Shown: in pieces, positions 1 to 9,748 of the stretch | How positions within the stretch are numbered: the stretch's first letter is position 1 | How the letters are laid out: the number at the start of each line of letters is the position of its first letter | Assembly (NCBI RefSeq): GCF_003314995.1 | Contig: NZ_QNRH01000005.1 | Span: forward strand, 192,353-256,352 | Source of the DNA: Pseudochrobactrum asaccharolyticum | Lineage (GTDB): Bacteria > Pseudomonadota > Alphaproteobacteria > Rhizobiales > Rhizobiaceae | Direction: 5' to 3' | Length of the DNA: 64,000 bases | Translations under genes and position numbers: made by a program | The notes under the pieces: model-generated | Seen by the model: only the letters and a program-made list of their open reading frames with translations | Told to the model about the DNA's origin: nothing | Database searches by the model: none

Positions 1-464
1 GTATCAACATCCCAATGGATAAAGCCGTGCGCATTGCCTTTGACTTTTTTCGGCGGGTTGAGATTGGCACGGTCAATTGTGACCCAGAGATCCTCCCGGT
101 CCCAAATATCGACAAATGCATTATAAACGCGCGGCTCCATGCGGTTGTCCCACAGCGCCTGATGATTATAAATCTCGAGCATACCGGTATTGTTCAGTTC
201 TTTCATGATATGGTCACGGCGCTGCGGTGCATACCATGTCGATGCATCCGCCGGATCTTTCTCATCAAAGCGCCACAAAACATCCACCAACTGCTCGACA
301 TTGTCATGCGGGACAGCCTGACGCACAATTACATAACCATTAGTGATCCAATGCTGCCAGTCGTCCGCAGACAAGACACGCAAAGGCAGGGTTTTCTGAA
401 TATCTTTAAGCGGCACAGCCGCAGCCACAGTCGGATGTGCATCTCTTTTGAGTACTGGTTGCAT
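1..464 (-). CDS. Phytanoyl-CoA dioxygenase (PhyH) family protein, 3' end beyond the window
   Basis: Partial gene read leftwards from ATG at 462-464; 154 codons stay open to the window edge, so the C-terminus is missing. The protein starts MQPVLKRDAHPTVAAA and reaches GFIHWDVD just before the edge. That HxD has the form of the iron-binding motif of Fe(II)/2-oxoglutarate-dependent oxygenases of the PhyH family; the distal His and the 2-oxoglutarate-binding Arg would lie outside. A strong Shine-Dalgarno (GGAGGAGA, complement of 471-478) sits six bases before the ATG and fixes the start. The gene is divergent from an AraC regulator, which may control it. The substrate cannot be told; family members hydroxylate many small molecules. 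Confidence 0.75.
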   Translation of the reverse strand, partial: MQPVLKRDAHPTVAAAVPLKDIQKTLPLRVLSADDWQHWITNGYVIVRQAVPHDNVEQLVDVLWRFDEKDPADASTWYAPQRRDHIMKELNNTGMLEIYNHQALWDNRMEPRVYNAFVDIWDREDLWVTIDRANLNPPKKVKGNAHGFIHWDVD

Positions 465-585
465 GATCTGTCTCCTCCCGAATTGATCAATCATGCATCC
501 AGCCTAACAAGCACTATTATAGCATGTTGTCGGCATGTGGCCTTTTCTGATACTATTTTGGCGTATTATTCAAACCGAGCGCCAT

Positions 586-1464
586 ATGAAGCCTTATTTA
601 GAAAGACGAGTGCCGGAGCCCGCCTCATCACTCAGCCTGCTGGATCGGCGGCTGGATGATGCTATTCCGTTTCAATGGCATCACCATCCCGAATATGAGC
701 TGACACTCACCCTCAACTCGCGCGGGCAGCGCTTTATCGGCGATCATATCGGCGATTATGCTGATGGCGATCTGGTGCTGATCGGCCCGAACCTGCCGCA
801 TAGCTGGTCATCGCGCAGTAAATATAATTCGGATCAGCCACACAGGGCTTTGGTGATCTGGTTCACGCCGGAGCAGATACAAGCGCTGTCAAAAACTTTT
901 GTCGAATTTCACGCTATAGAATCCATGCTCACCCGCGCTGCGCATGGCCTGCAATTTTCTTCCGCCTGCGCTATTGCATTGCGCCCCGTAATCAAAACAC
1001 TGTTCACCCTGCCGCCGACCGCACGTTTATTATCACTGCTCGGCATATTGAACAGATTGGCAGAAGATGATGACAAGCAGATTCTGAGCAGCAAGCCGGC
1101 TCAAGGCCACGATCAGCCGGAAGGCCGCGAACGCATGGGCTGGGAGCGGATTGATCGTGTGCTATCACATAACCATCAGCATTATATGCATCGGCTGACA
1201 TTGGATGATCTTGCAGGCATTGCGGCACTCAGCATATCCGGCCTGCACCGTTTGTTCCGCAAACAAACCGGTACAACCATTTCCGCTTATATCATCCGGT
1301 TGCGTATTGGCGATGCCAGCGCGAGACTGGTCGCGACACAACAACCTGTCGCCTATATCGCAGCGGCAACAGGTTATGAATCACTGGCCAATTTCAACCG
1401 CCAGTTCAGGCGGTCAAGAGGCATGCCGCCGCGCGCCTATCGCGACCTGTTTCAGGCACATTGA
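586..1464 (+). CDS. AraC-family regulator with N-terminal cupin domain
   Basis: Transcription factor of 292 residues. The N-terminal part contains a cupin-like segment (WHHHPEYELTL, then RFIGDHIGDYADGDLVLIGP), expected to bind a small effector. The last 100 residues hold the two helix-turn-helix units of AraC/XylS proteins (LTLDDLAGIAALSISGLHRLF, then the YESLANFNRQFRR segment). The open frame extends upstream to 535, but the ATG at 586 begins at MKPYLERR and fits the family better; the earlier residues look non-coding. It is divergent from the PhyH gene across about 120 bp, so that gene is the obvious candidate target, by inference from position only. Confidence 0.85.
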   Translation: MKPYLERRVPEPASSLSLLDRRLDDAIPFQWHHHPEYELTLTLNSRGQRFIGDHIGDYADGDLVLIGPNLPHSWSSRSKYNSDQPHRALVIWFTPEQIQALSKTFVEFHAIESMLTRAAHGLQFSSACAIALRPVIKTLFTLPPTARLLSLLGILNRLAEDDDKQILSSKPAQGHDQPEGRERMGWERIDRVLSHNHQHYMHRLTLDDLAGIAALSISGLHRLFRKQTGTTISAYIIRLRIGDASARLVATQQPVAYIAAATGYESLANFNRQFRRSRGMPPRAYRDLFQAH

Positions 1465-1478
1465 TTCTTAAGTAATTA

Positions 1479-2285
1479 TCAGCCCCAGACCAGCAATGCT
1501 GCCATACCGGCAGAGCCGACGATCAGGCGCCACCATGCAAAAAGTGCAAAACCATGGCGGGATACATAATCCAGCAGATAACGAACAACGATTACACCCG
1601 AGATAAAGGCCGCAACAAAACCAATACCGATCTGCGCCATATCATTGCTGGAGAGCAGTGCATGGTTTTTATAAAGATCATAGGCAAAAGCACCGGCCAT
1701 TGTCGGCATGGCCAGAAAGAACGAGAATTCCGCAGCAGAACGCTTATCCGACCCCATCAGCAAAGCGCCGACAATTGTCGAGCCGGAGCGCGATACGCCC
1801 GGAATCATCGCCAGACACTGAACGGCACCAATGGCAAAGCACATTTTCAGCGGATATTGCGTTACATCATTATAACGCGGACGCAGTGGCAGACGATCCA
1901 CCCACAGCAGAATGAACCCACCAACTATCAGCATGGAGCAAACCAGCATCGGCGTCTCAAACAAAACTTCCTTGATATAGCTATGGGCAAAGGCACCGAT
2001 CACCGCTGCCGGCAAAAACGCCAGCAGAATACCGGCGGCAAAACGTCTGGCACCGGCATCCCTTGGCAAATCCGTAAGCAATTTCCATAAACGTCCGAAA
2101 TAAACGCTCAAGATTGCCAGAATAGCACCCAATTGAATCAGCACTTCAAAAGTACGTCCGGTAGATTCGAAACCTAAAAAATGCCCTGCCAGCAAAAGGT
2201 GGCCTGTAGACGAGACCGGCAGGAACTCTGTCAGACCTTCCAGAAGACCGAGAATCGCAGCCTCGAATATTGCCCATGCGTCCAT
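1479..2285 (-). CDS. uppP: Undecaprenyl-diphosphatase UppP (BacA)
   Basis: Integral membrane phosphatase of 268 residues. It converts undecaprenyl diphosphate to the monophosphate, recycling the lipid carrier for peptidoglycan and other envelope polymers; the family is linked to bacitracin resistance. Both signature motifs are present: [16 protein letters not shown] near residues 14-29, with the catalytic Glu and Ser, and PGVSRSGST near residues 162-170. The length is normal and the remainder is a series of hydrophobic helices. It converges on the AraC gene with a 14-bp gap and is followed on the other side by a cell-division and envelope gene block. Confidence 0.95.
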   Translation of the reverse strand: MDAWAIFEAAILGLLEGLTEFLPVSSTGHLLLAGHFLGFESTGRTFEVLIQLGAILAILSVYFGRLWKLLTDLPRDAGARRFAAGILLAFLPAAVIGAFAHSYIKEVLFETPMLVCSMLIVGGFILLWVDRLPLRPRYNDVTQYPLKMCFAIGAVQCLAMIPGVSRSGSTIVGALLMGSDKRSAAEFSFFLAMPTMAGAFAYDLYKNHALLSSNDMAQIGIGFVAAFISGVIVVRYLLDYVSRHGFALFAWWRLIVGSAGMAALLVWG

Positions 2286-2723
2286 AATGCCGAATACCTT
2301 TGTCTGCCGTCTGCGTTCGTTTCATATTTATTGTCAAAACTGACAAGTCCTAAATATCTGATTTATACAGACAACCTGTCAGCAAGCTGAAAATGAGCAG
2401 AAAAACAATCTCACTGCCTTAAATTCAGCCTGTTGAAATGTTTTTACTCACAATGCAATGCATAATTATGTAACGCAGCCGTCCTAACCAATTATTTATA
2501 AGAAGCACGTATAATTGCCGAAAATGCTTTGCAGCCGTATTTTTATTGCGCCTGCGACCAAAGCCTACTATCGCCTGCTGCTCAGATTTAAGCCTCTGCG
2601 AATTGAGCCCCGTTCACTTTGCTCTTTCACAGATCAGCTGCAAACTGGCAGATCATTCAGTCTGCTTACTCCCGACTATGGCCGGGCGGGTAACAGCCAC
2701 ATCTGAAAGTACTATCGAACCAC
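2286..2723. other. Intergenic region between divergent uppP and the fzlA-like gene
   Basis: No convincing gene in these 438 bases. It must contain promoters for uppP (leftwards) and for the fzlA-like gene (rightwards). A small perfect hairpin, TTGTCA-AAAC-TGACAA, lies near 2332-2347. Short open frames at 2515-2788 overlap one another in different frames and resemble nothing known. Confidence 0.6.
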
Positions 2724-3416
2724 ATGCTCACGCTGTTTCACCACCCGATGTCCACAACCTCCCGCTATGTCCGCCTTATTCTCAATGAATATGACGTGGA
2801 AGCGGAAATGATTGAGGAACGTCCGTGGTCACGCAGAAAAGAGTTTCTGGCGCTGAATCCGGCTGGCACTTTGCCGGTTCTGCTGGCTGAAAATGACTGG
2901 CCGGTTGTCGGTGCAACCGTAATTGCCGAATATATGGACGAAACACGCGGCGCATTGAAACGCAACCGTCGTCTGCTGCCGGAAACCCCGATGGAGCGCG
3001 CCGAAGTGCGCCGCCTTGTCGACTGGTTTCTGATCAAATTTGAAAATGAAGTTACCCGTCACCTTGCCCGTGAGCGCGTATTCAAATTGCAAATGTCACA
3101 GGAAATGGGCTCATCAGCACCGGATTCCACCGCAATCCGTGCCGCACGCGCCAATATCCGCCAGCATCTGCGCTATACAGACTGGCTGGCAGCAACCCGC
3201 AACTGGCTGGCCGGTGATACACCAAGCTATGCCGATATGGCGGCGGCTGCCGGTATTTCCATTCTCGATTATCTAGGTGAAATTGAATGGGCTGAACATC
3301 GTGCTACCCGCGAGTGGTATGCACGTATGAAATCCCGTCCTTCTTTCCGTCCGCTTCTCGCTGATCGTGTACGCGGCATATTCCCGGCATCTCATTATGG
3401 CGACCTCGATTTCTGA
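2724..3416 (+). CDS. fzlA: Glutathione-S-transferase-fold protein, probable FtsZ-binding FzlA
   Basis: A 230-residue protein with a thioredoxin-like N-terminal domain (cis-Pro motif NPAGTLPVL near residues 47-55) and an all-helical C-terminal domain, as in glutathione S-transferases. The start MLTLFHHPMS, the GATVIAEYMDET segment and the C-terminal LADRVRG..SHYGDLDF agree with the alphaproteobacterial FzlA family as I remember it. FzlA binds FtsZ filaments and couples them to septal wall synthesis instead of acting as a transferase. The next gene, queG, overlaps its end by 20 bases, so the two are co-transcribed. The assignment is by recognition; a true transferase is the alternative. Confidence 0.8.
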   Translation: MLTLFHHPMSTTSRYVRLILNEYDVEAEMIEERPWSRRKEFLALNPAGTLPVLLAENDWPVVGATVIAEYMDETRGALKRNRRLLPETPMERAEVRRLVDWFLIKFENEVTRHLARERVFKLQMSQEMGSSAPDSTAIRAARANIRQHLRYTDWLAATRNWLAGDTPSYADMAAAAGISILDYLGEIEWAEHRATREWYARMKSRPSFRPLLADRVRGIFPASHYGDLDF

Positions 3417-4596
3417 TCGTACACCAAAGAAACCACTGCCGAAAAGCGATGAGCCGCCTGCTGTCCGTCTGAAACGCTTCCTAACAGAAGAAGCGGCTGC
3501 GGTCGGTTTTGATGTGGTAGCCATTACCACACCGGATGCTATTCCCGAGGCACCGCAGCGGCTGCGCTATTTTCTGGATCACGGCCGCCATGGCTCAATG
3601 GAATGGCTGGAGGAGACGGCTGACCGTCGCTCCAATCCTTCCGAATTGTGGCATGAAGTGCGCTCTATCGTCATGCTGGCGATGAATTACGGCCCCGACC
3701 ATGACCCGCGCACGCTGCAAGATAAAAAAGACTGCGGCGCGATCTCGGTTTATGCACAGAACCGCGACTATCACGACATTATCAAAGGCAAACTCAAACA
3801 TATGGCCAGCCGCTTTGCAGCGCGTACCGGCCATGAGGTAAAAGTCTTTGTCGATACGGCGCCGGTGATGGAAAAGCCGCTGGCGGTCTCTGCCGGTATG
3901 GGATGGCAGGGTAAGCACACCAATATGGTCAGCCGTGAATATGGCTCATGGCTGTTTCTCGGCTCCATCTTTACCACCGCTGATCTGGAACCGGATCATG
4001 CCGGTAAAGACAGTTGCGGCAGATGCCGTGCATGCCTCGATGCCTGCCCGACCAATGCTTTCCCTGCTCCCTATCAGATTGATGCACGACGTTGCATTTC
4101 TTATCTCACTATTGAGAATAAAGGGCCGATCCCGCACGAGTTCCGCAGCATGATGGGCAACCGTATCTATGGTTGTGACGATTGCCTGTCTGCCTGTCCG
4201 TGGAATAAATTCGCTCAGGTGTCCCGCGAAGCTAAATTACAGGCACGTGAAGAGCTGAAAGAACCATCGCTGGAACAGCTCTTGCAGCTGGATGATCCGG
4301 CTTTCAGGACACTCTTCAGCGGTTCGCCGGTCAAACGCATTGGTCGCGACCGCTTCATCCGTAATGTACTGATTGCCGCCGGCAATTCGGATAATCCTGC
4401 TTATATTCCGATCATTGAGCAATTACTAGACGATCCGGTGCCGGTCACGCGCGGTGCGGCCGTCTGGGCATTATCGCGTCTTGCATCGGAAGCGGAGTTT
4501 TTACGCCATAAAAATCAGCATCTTCCCCTTGAACAAGAGGCGGAAGTGATTGAAGAATGGCTGCATGCTGCAACGCAGAGCGAGAAAGACCAATAA
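3397..4596 (+). CDS. queG: Epoxyqueuosine reductase QueG
   Basis: Cobalamin- and iron-sulfur-dependent enzyme that reduces epoxyqueuosine to queuosine at the wobble position of GUN-anticodon tRNAs. The 399 residues contain two [4Fe-4S] cysteine clusters (CGRCRACLDACP and CDDCLSACP) and a C-terminal HEAT-like helical segment (DDPVPVTRGAAVWALSRL), in the family's order. The open frame runs back to 3367, but the ATG at 3397 (MATSISDRTP) overlaps the upstream gene by 20 bases, typical of translational coupling. The stop codon overlaps the ATG of the next gene by one base (TAATG). Confidence 0.95.
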   Translation: MATSISDRTPKKPLPKSDEPPAVRLKRFLTEEAAAVGFDVVAITTPDAIPEAPQRLRYFLDHGRHGSMEWLEETADRRSNPSELWHEVRSIVMLAMNYGPDHDPRTLQDKKDCGAISVYAQNRDYHDIIKGKLKHMASRFAARTGHEVKVFVDTAPVMEKPLAVSAGMGWQGKHTNMVSREYGSWLFLGSIFTTADLEPDHAGKDSCGRCRACLDACPTNAFPAPYQIDARRCISYLTIENKGPIPHEFRSMMGNRIYGCDDCLSACPWNKFAQVSREAKLQAREELKEPSLEQLLQLDDPAFRTLFSGSPVKRIGRDRFIRNVLIAAGNSDNPAYIPIIEQLLDDPVPVTRGAAVWALSRLASEAEFLRHKNQHLPLEQEAEVIEEWLHAATQSEKDQ

Positions 4597-5507
4597 TGCA
4601 TATTTTTCTGTTTGGTACCGGCTATTCCGCGCACTATTTTGTGGAAGCACTGCGACAAAATCCGGCTGCAAATATCCGCTCAGTCACAGGCACAATCCGC
4701 CGTCCGGAACAGGCGGAAGCTTTACGCAATATCGGTATCAATCCGGTGTTTTTTGATGCCGAACAGGGCTTGAATGCACAATTGCTCGACGAGCTAAGTC
4801 AGGCAACGCACATCGTCTCCTCGGTTGCACCATTGACAGGCAGCGCTGAGGACACAGATCCGATTTTGCGCCTTATGCCGGAAGGCTTACTGCATTACGC
4901 GCCGCAAGCGCGCTTTATCAGCTATCTTTCAACCATCGGTGTTTATGGCGACTATCGGGGCGCATGGGTCGATGAAAGTTCAGAACTGAAACCGCTTTCC
5001 GCACGTTCTGCTGCCCGTGTGACGGCTGAAAAAGAATGGCTGGCACAGGTTGAGAATACAGACATCGCCTGTGCTATCTTGCGGATTTCCGGTATTTACG
5101 GCCCGTCATTTCAGGGACAGGCACGCAACGCACTGGCCAGTATCAAACAAGGACGCGCGCATCGCCTGATTAAGAAAGATCATGTTTTCAACCGCATCCA
5201 TGTTGAAGATATCGGTGGTGCATTGGCACATCTCAGCGTGAATAATCTCGGCGGCATCTATAATCTAGCCGATGACGAGCCGGCAGCGGCACATGAAATC
5301 ATTGCCTATGCCGCAGGCTTGCTGGGGGTTACGCCACCGCCAGCGATTGATTATGAAACCGCAGAATTGTCCCCGATGGCACGCTCCTTTTATCAGGAGT
5401 GTAAACGCGCTTCCAATGCAGCACTGAAAGCAACCGGCTATCAATTGCGCTATCCGAACTATCGCGCAGGACTGCAAAAACTGCATCAAAGCGGCGAAGG
5501 CGTCTGA
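4596..5507 (+). CDS. NAD(P)-dependent SDR/epimerase-like protein
   Basis: Rossmann-fold protein of 303 residues beginning MHIFLFGTGYSAHYF, a glycine-rich nucleotide-binding loop. An extended-SDR body follows (FISYLSTIGVYGDY with the active-site Ser/Tyr region, then RISGIYGP). The start at 4596 overlaps the queG stop by one base, so it lies in the fzlA-queG transcript. Relatives are annotated as NAD-dependent epimerase/dehydratase of unknown substrate; I cannot assign a reaction. The canonical YxxxK is not obvious near the VYGDYRG segment, so catalytic competence is uncertain. Confidence 0.8.
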   Translation: MHIFLFGTGYSAHYFVEALRQNPAANIRSVTGTIRRPEQAEALRNIGINPVFFDAEQGLNAQLLDELSQATHIVSSVAPLTGSAEDTDPILRLMPEGLLHYAPQARFISYLSTIGVYGDYRGAWVDESSELKPLSARSAARVTAEKEWLAQVENTDIACAILRISGIYGPSFQGQARNALASIKQGRAHRLIKKDHVFNRIHVEDIGGALAHLSVNNLGGIYNLADDEPAAAHEIIAYAAGLLGVTPPPAIDYETAELSPMARSFYQECKRASNAALKATGYQLRYPNYRAGLQKLHQSGEGV

Positions 5508-5601
5508 ACGCAGACCACCTGTGATATTTTTACGCTTGCCAGCCAGAGCAACGCAGTTGATGCTATGCTTATATAAGTTGAATAACCGGAAACCTGTTCT
5601 C

Positions 5602-6636
5602 ATGTCATTCCGTCCCCGCTCCTTCTCAGCGATGCTGTTGAGACTAACACTGGCAGCAGCCCTTTCAGCCAGTGCATTATTTTCGGCACAAGCTGATCAG
5701 CCTGCCAAACAGGCTTTCGGCTCAGTGAAACTACCCTCTGTTACCGCACCTGAATCCTATGGCTTCTATTCCAAAGGCTGCATCAGCGGTGCTGTCGCAC
5801 TCCCTGTTGATGGCCCGAACTGGCAGGTGATGCGCCTTTCGCGCAACCGCAACTGGGGTCATCCGAACCTGATTGCTCTGCTGGATAAATTGTCCCGTGA
5901 TGCCGCCAAGACTGGCTGGAACGGCCTGCTGGTTGGCGATATTTCGCAGCCACGCGGCGGTCCGATGCTCACCGGCCATGCTTCGCATCAGGTTGGTCTT
6001 GATGCCGATATCTGGCTGTCACCAATGCCAAACCGCCGCTACACCAATCAGGAGCGTGAGGATGTGAGCGCGATTACGATGCTCAAACCGAATTCGCTGC
6101 TTGTTGATGATAATAAATGGACACCGTCACGCACCGCGCTGCTCAAACATGCTGCGAGCTATCCGGAAGTGGAACGGCTTTTTGTTCATCCGGGCATTAA
6201 AAAGAAATTATGTGAAACCGTCACCGGTGATCGTCGCTGGCTGGCAAAAGTGCGCCCTTACTGGGGACATCATTATCACTTCCACGTCCGTCTGCGTTGT
6301 CAGGCCGGATCGCCGGATTGCAAACCACAGGAACCGACCGGCAAAGATGATGGTTGCGGCAAGCCGCTGGACTGGTGGTTTACCGATGAGCCGTGGAAAC
6401 CGGCAAAACCTGCAAAGCCTGGTGAAAAACCAAAGCCACCGAAAGTCATGATGGTTTCACAACTGCCGCAGGCTTGTGCATCTTTGCTCAATGCACCTGT
6501 TCCGGCCTCTGTAAAAGAAGTGACCTATGGTCTGGCGAATGGCAGAACAGCATCTGCCGTCCAGCCCGACATTGCACCGGCTTTTGTACCACCGACACCA
6601 CCTGCATCTATCCCGCTGCCTGCGGAAAAACCATAG
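5602..6636 (+). CDS. mepA: Penicillin-insensitive murein endopeptidase MepA
   Basis: Periplasmic zinc LAS-type peptidase that cuts D-Ala-meso-DAP cross-links in peptidoglycan. The 344-residue precursor has a signal peptide (basic start MSFRPRS, hydrophobic LTLAAALSASALFSAQA). The zinc motifs are SHQVGLDADIW (HxxxxxxD type) and HYHFHVRL (HxH). A proline- and lysine-rich linker (KPAKPAKPGEKPKPP) precedes a short C-terminal extension. The start at ATG 5602 gives a proper signal peptide, whereas the upstream in-frame ATG at 5521 would bury it. It fits with uppP and the fzlA-like gene as part of an envelope-growth neighbourhood. Confidence 0.92.
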   Translation: MSFRPRSFSAMLLRLTLAAALSASALFSAQADQPAKQAFGSVKLPSVTAPESYGFYSKGCISGAVALPVDGPNWQVMRLSRNRNWGHPNLIALLDKLSRDAAKTGWNGLLVGDISQPRGGPMLTGHASHQVGLDADIWLSPMPNRRYTNQEREDVSAITMLKPNSLLVDDNKWTPSRTALLKHAASYPEVERLFVHPGIKKKLCETVTGDRRWLAKVRPYWGHHYHFHVRLRCQAGSPDCKPQEPTGKDDGCGKPLDWWFTDEPWKPAKPAKPGEKPKPPKVMMVSQLPQACASLLNAPVPASVKEVTYGLANGRTASAVQPDIAPAFVPPTPPASIPLPAEKP

Positions 6637-6762
6637 TGTTTTGATTGGCGGAACTATGCGCTTTTCTTCCGCCAATCCATCCGATATACAATTAAAACGA
6701 TTTAGTGTGGTTTCACACGGAACTGCATCAGAAAATAACCAGAGTGAGAAGCAGTATTAACA

Positions 6763-7776
6763 ATGCCAAATATCGATCCGAACTTTGTTTTTCCTGTCCT
6801 TATCGGTGACATCGGCGGTACCAATGCCCGTTTTGCCATTCTGGTAGATTCATACGCAGAGCCAAAAGAATTTCCAATTCTCCTCACACAAGATTTTGAA
6901 ACTCTGGAAGATGCCATTCAGTCAGTTGTGCTGGATCATACTTCCATTCAGCCACGTTCGGCCGTTATCGCAATTGCCGGTCCGGTAGAGGGTGATGAAA
7001 TTCCTCTGACCAATTGTCATTGGGTGGTCAAACCCCGTCAGATGATGGAACGCTTCAACCTGCAAGACATCACTGTCCTCAATGATTTTGAAGCGCAGGC
7101 TCTCGCTGTTGTATCGCTTGATGAGAAGCATCTGGAAAATATCGGCGGTGAAACCAGTCACCCGAATGGCAAGCGTGTTGTGCTGGGGCCTGGCACCGGC
7201 CTTGGTGTTGCAGGTCTGATCCGCTCGCGCCAGACATGGGTGCCGGTTCCGGGTGAAGGCGGCCATGTCGATTTCGGCCCGCGCTCGGAGCGTGATCTGC
7301 AAATCTTCCCGTTTATTGAAAAGATTGACGGCCGTGTTTCTGCCGAACAACTTCTGTGCGGACGCGGCTTGCAACATATTTATCAGGCGATCTGTCAGGC
7401 AGACGCAATTAGCCCTTCCCTTGTCACACCGGCAGAAATCACCGATGCGGCTCTGGATAAAAGCAATGCACAGGCCATTGAGACATTAGAGCTTTTCGCG
7501 ATTTATCTCGGCCGTCTTGCGGGTGATCTCGCTCTGATTTTCATGGCGCAGGGCGGTGTTTATCTGTCCGGCGGCATACCGCAGCGTATTCTTTCTGCCC
7601 TGCGTACCGGCAGTTTCCGCGCAGCATTTGAAGATAAAGCGCCGCATCAGTCTATTCTCAAATCCATCCCTATTTATGTCATCACCCATCCGCGGGCAGC
7701 TATTGCAGGCCTTGCAGCCTATGCCCGCACACCATCGCGCTTTGATATTCATACCGATGGCCGTCGCTGGCGTTGA
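6763..7776 (+). CDS. glk: Glucokinase
   Basis: Cytoplasmic kinase of 337 residues that phosphorylates glucose with ATP. It has the bacterial glucokinase signatures: phosphate-binding loop [13 protein letters not shown] near residue 14, the catalytic region [11 protein letters not shown], a second phosphate loop [14 protein letters not shown], and [11 protein letters not shown]. No ROK-type zinc-cysteine motif is present, so it belongs to the Glk (COG0837) family. It stands alone with about 125 bp upstream and 160 bp downstream and is followed in the same direction by an ABC exporter. Confidence 0.93.
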   Translation: MPNIDPNFVFPVLIGDIGGTNARFAILVDSYAEPKEFPILLTQDFETLEDAIQSVVLDHTSIQPRSAVIAIAGPVEGDEIPLTNCHWVVKPRQMMERFNLQDITVLNDFEAQALAVVSLDEKHLENIGGETSHPNGKRVVLGPGTGLGVAGLIRSRQTWVPVPGEGGHVDFGPRSERDLQIFPFIEKIDGRVSAEQLLCGRGLQHIYQAICQADAISPSLVTPAEITDAALDKSNAQAIETLELFAIYLGRLAGDLALIFMAQGGVYLSGGIPQRILSALRTGSFRAAFEDKAPHQSILKSIPIYVITHPRAAIAGLAAYARTPSRFDIHTDGRRWR

Positions 7777-7936
7777 CTTTTTAAGGATATAGCGGAAAAT
7801 CCTGAACGGAATTGACCATGCCTTCACTGAGGGCATGGTCAAATGCTTTCTACGGCTTTATAGAAAACCATGACCGGCAGGTGCAACACGTCCTGATAGT
7901 CAATTCCGATAACCAGCAGCAGGATTTTCCCTGACC

Positions 7937-9745
7937 GTGAGTTTATTTAAAAAGAAGAAGAAAATCGATCCCGCTGAAACCACACAGATGATCCGTCGTG
8001 TGCTTTCTGAAAATTTTTCCGCTCATAAATTTTCTTATCTTAAAGCCATTGCCGGCTCCCTGATGATTTCCGGTGCTACGGTTTTTGTCGGCTATATTAT
8101 GCGCGATGTCATCAATGACATTTTCTACAAGCAACGCGCAGACCTGATTATCTATATTGCCGGTTCTATCCTGCTTGCCTTTATTTTACGCGGGTTAGGC
8201 AGTTTTATTCAGGCGGTACAGCTTGCAAAAATCGGTAACAACCTGGCAGCTATTTATCAGAAACGCGTTTTCGCCCACTTGATGAAGCTGGGACTGAATT
8301 TCTATAATGACCATCGCTCCGGTCATCTCGCCGCACAAATCAACCAGAATATCGGTGGTATGCGTGACCTGATGAACATGACGATCACATCCGTTGCCCG
8401 CGATGCGGTAATGCTGATCGGCTTGCTTGGTATTATGATTTATCAAGAGCCTTATCTGTCACTCTTTTCATTGCTGATTGCCCCTCCGCTGATTCTGACT
8501 GTGACCTATGTGTCGCGCCGTATCCGCACTGTAACCCGCGAAGTCGTGCATCTGAATTCGCATTTACTTGGCGCGATGCAGGAAACCACACAAGGTATTG
8601 CTATTGTCAAAGCCTTCACAATGGAAGATCAGCTGCGTGGTAAAATCAACAAACTGATTGAACAGGCTGAAGCCCGCTCGAATAAGATCGCCAGTGTTTC
8701 AGAACGTGTTACGCCGATTTCAGAAATTCTCGCCGGTATCGCGATTGCCTCTGTGATTGCCTATGCTGGTTATCGCGCCATTGCTGAACAGCAACCGCCG
8801 GGAACCATGTTCGCTTTCATCACCTCGATGATGCTGGCCTATGATCCTGCACGCCGTCTTGCCCGCCTGCAGGTCAGCCTGGAACGTGCATTGGTCAATG
8901 CACGGATGATTTATGAAATTCTGGATCTCAAACCAGCACAGTCCGATCGTGCTGATGCCACAGACTTGCAGGTTAAAGAAGGCACTGTACAATTTGATGA
9001 TGTGCATTTTGCCTATCATCCGAAAGACAGTCCTGAATATCAGCAGGTTCTCAATGGCATCAGCTTTATCGCTAAAGCCGGTGAAACCACTGCGATTGTC
9101 GGAGCATCGGGTGCTGGCAAATCCACTCTGATTACCCTGCTCCAGCGTTTCTATGATGTTGATAGCGGACGAATCTTTATTGATGATCAGGATATTGCCG
9201 GTGTGACGGTCAATTCACTGCGCCGCTCCGTAGCTTATGTATCACAGCAGCCTTATCTGTTTGAAGGTACGATTGCGGATAATATCCGCTATGGCCGTCC
9301 AGATGCGACACAGGACGAAATTGTTGAAGCCGCGAAACTGGCCAATGCGCATGAATTTATCATTCGTCAGCCGCTCGGTTACAACAGCCCCGTCGGCGAA
9401 AACGGTGTCACCCTCTCCGGTGGTCAGCGCCAGCGTTTGTCTATTGCGCGCGCTATTGTGCGTAAAGCACCGATTTTGCTGTTAGATGAGGCGACATCCG
9501 CGCTCGACAATGATTCTGAAAAGCGTGTGCAACAGGCGCTGGAAACTATCATGAAAGATCACACAACCATTGTGATCGCTCACCGTCTTTCCACTGTGGT
9601 CAACGCCGATAAAATCATTGTCATGGAAGCCGGTAATATTGTGGAAGAAGGCCGCCATGCGGATCTCATCACAATCGAAAACGGCGTTTATGCCCGTTTT
9701 TACAAGCTGCAATCCGCCCCGCAAAGTGAAACTCTGATCGGATAA
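7937..9745 (+). CDS. ABC exporter half-transporter (MsbA-like), fused permease and ATPase
   Basis: A 602-residue half-transporter that should work as a homodimer in the inner membrane. The N-terminal six-helix domain (residues about 30-330) is followed by a nucleotide-binding domain with Walker A GASGAGKST, signature LSGGQRQR, Walker B ILLLDEATSALD and an H-loop (IAHRLST). The start is GTG at 7937 with the basic leader MSLFKKKKK. The dapB start lies four bases after its stop, so the two are likely co-transcribed. MsbA-like exporters flip lipids or export drugs or peptides; the substrate cannot be assigned from sequence. Confidence 0.88.
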   Translation: MSLFKKKKKIDPAETTQMIRRVLSENFSAHKFSYLKAIAGSLMISGATVFVGYIMRDVINDIFYKQRADLIIYIAGSILLAFILRGLGSFIQAVQLAKIGNNLAAIYQKRVFAHLMKLGLNFYNDHRSGHLAAQINQNIGGMRDLMNMTITSVARDAVMLIGLLGIMIYQEPYLSLFSLLIAPPLILTVTYVSRRIRTVTREVVHLNSHLLGAMQETTQGIAIVKAFTMEDQLRGKINKLIEQAEARSNKIASVSERVTPISEILAGIAIASVIAYAGYRAIAEQQPPGTMFAFITSMMLAYDPARRLARLQVSLERALVNARMIYEILDLKPAQSDRADATDLQVKEGTVQFDDVHFAYHPKDSPEYQQVLNGISFIAKAGETTAIVGASGAGKSTLITLLQRFYDVDSGRIFIDDQDIAGVTVNSLRRSVAYVSQQPYLFEGTIADNIRYGRPDATQDEIVEAAKLANAHEFIIRQPLGYNSPVGENGVTLSGGQRQRLSIARAIVRKAPILLLDEATSALDNDSEKRVQQALETIMKDHTTIVIAHRLSTVVNADKIIVMEAGNIVEEGRHADLITIENGVYARFYKLQSAPQSETLIG

Positions 9746-9748
9746 GTA

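Noticed and set aside
15..659. 214-codon plus-strand open frame at the left edge
   Set aside because: It opposes the PhyH-type gene, whose minus-strand frame has a strong ribosome-binding site and an iron-binding motif, and runs into the AraC gene in another frame.
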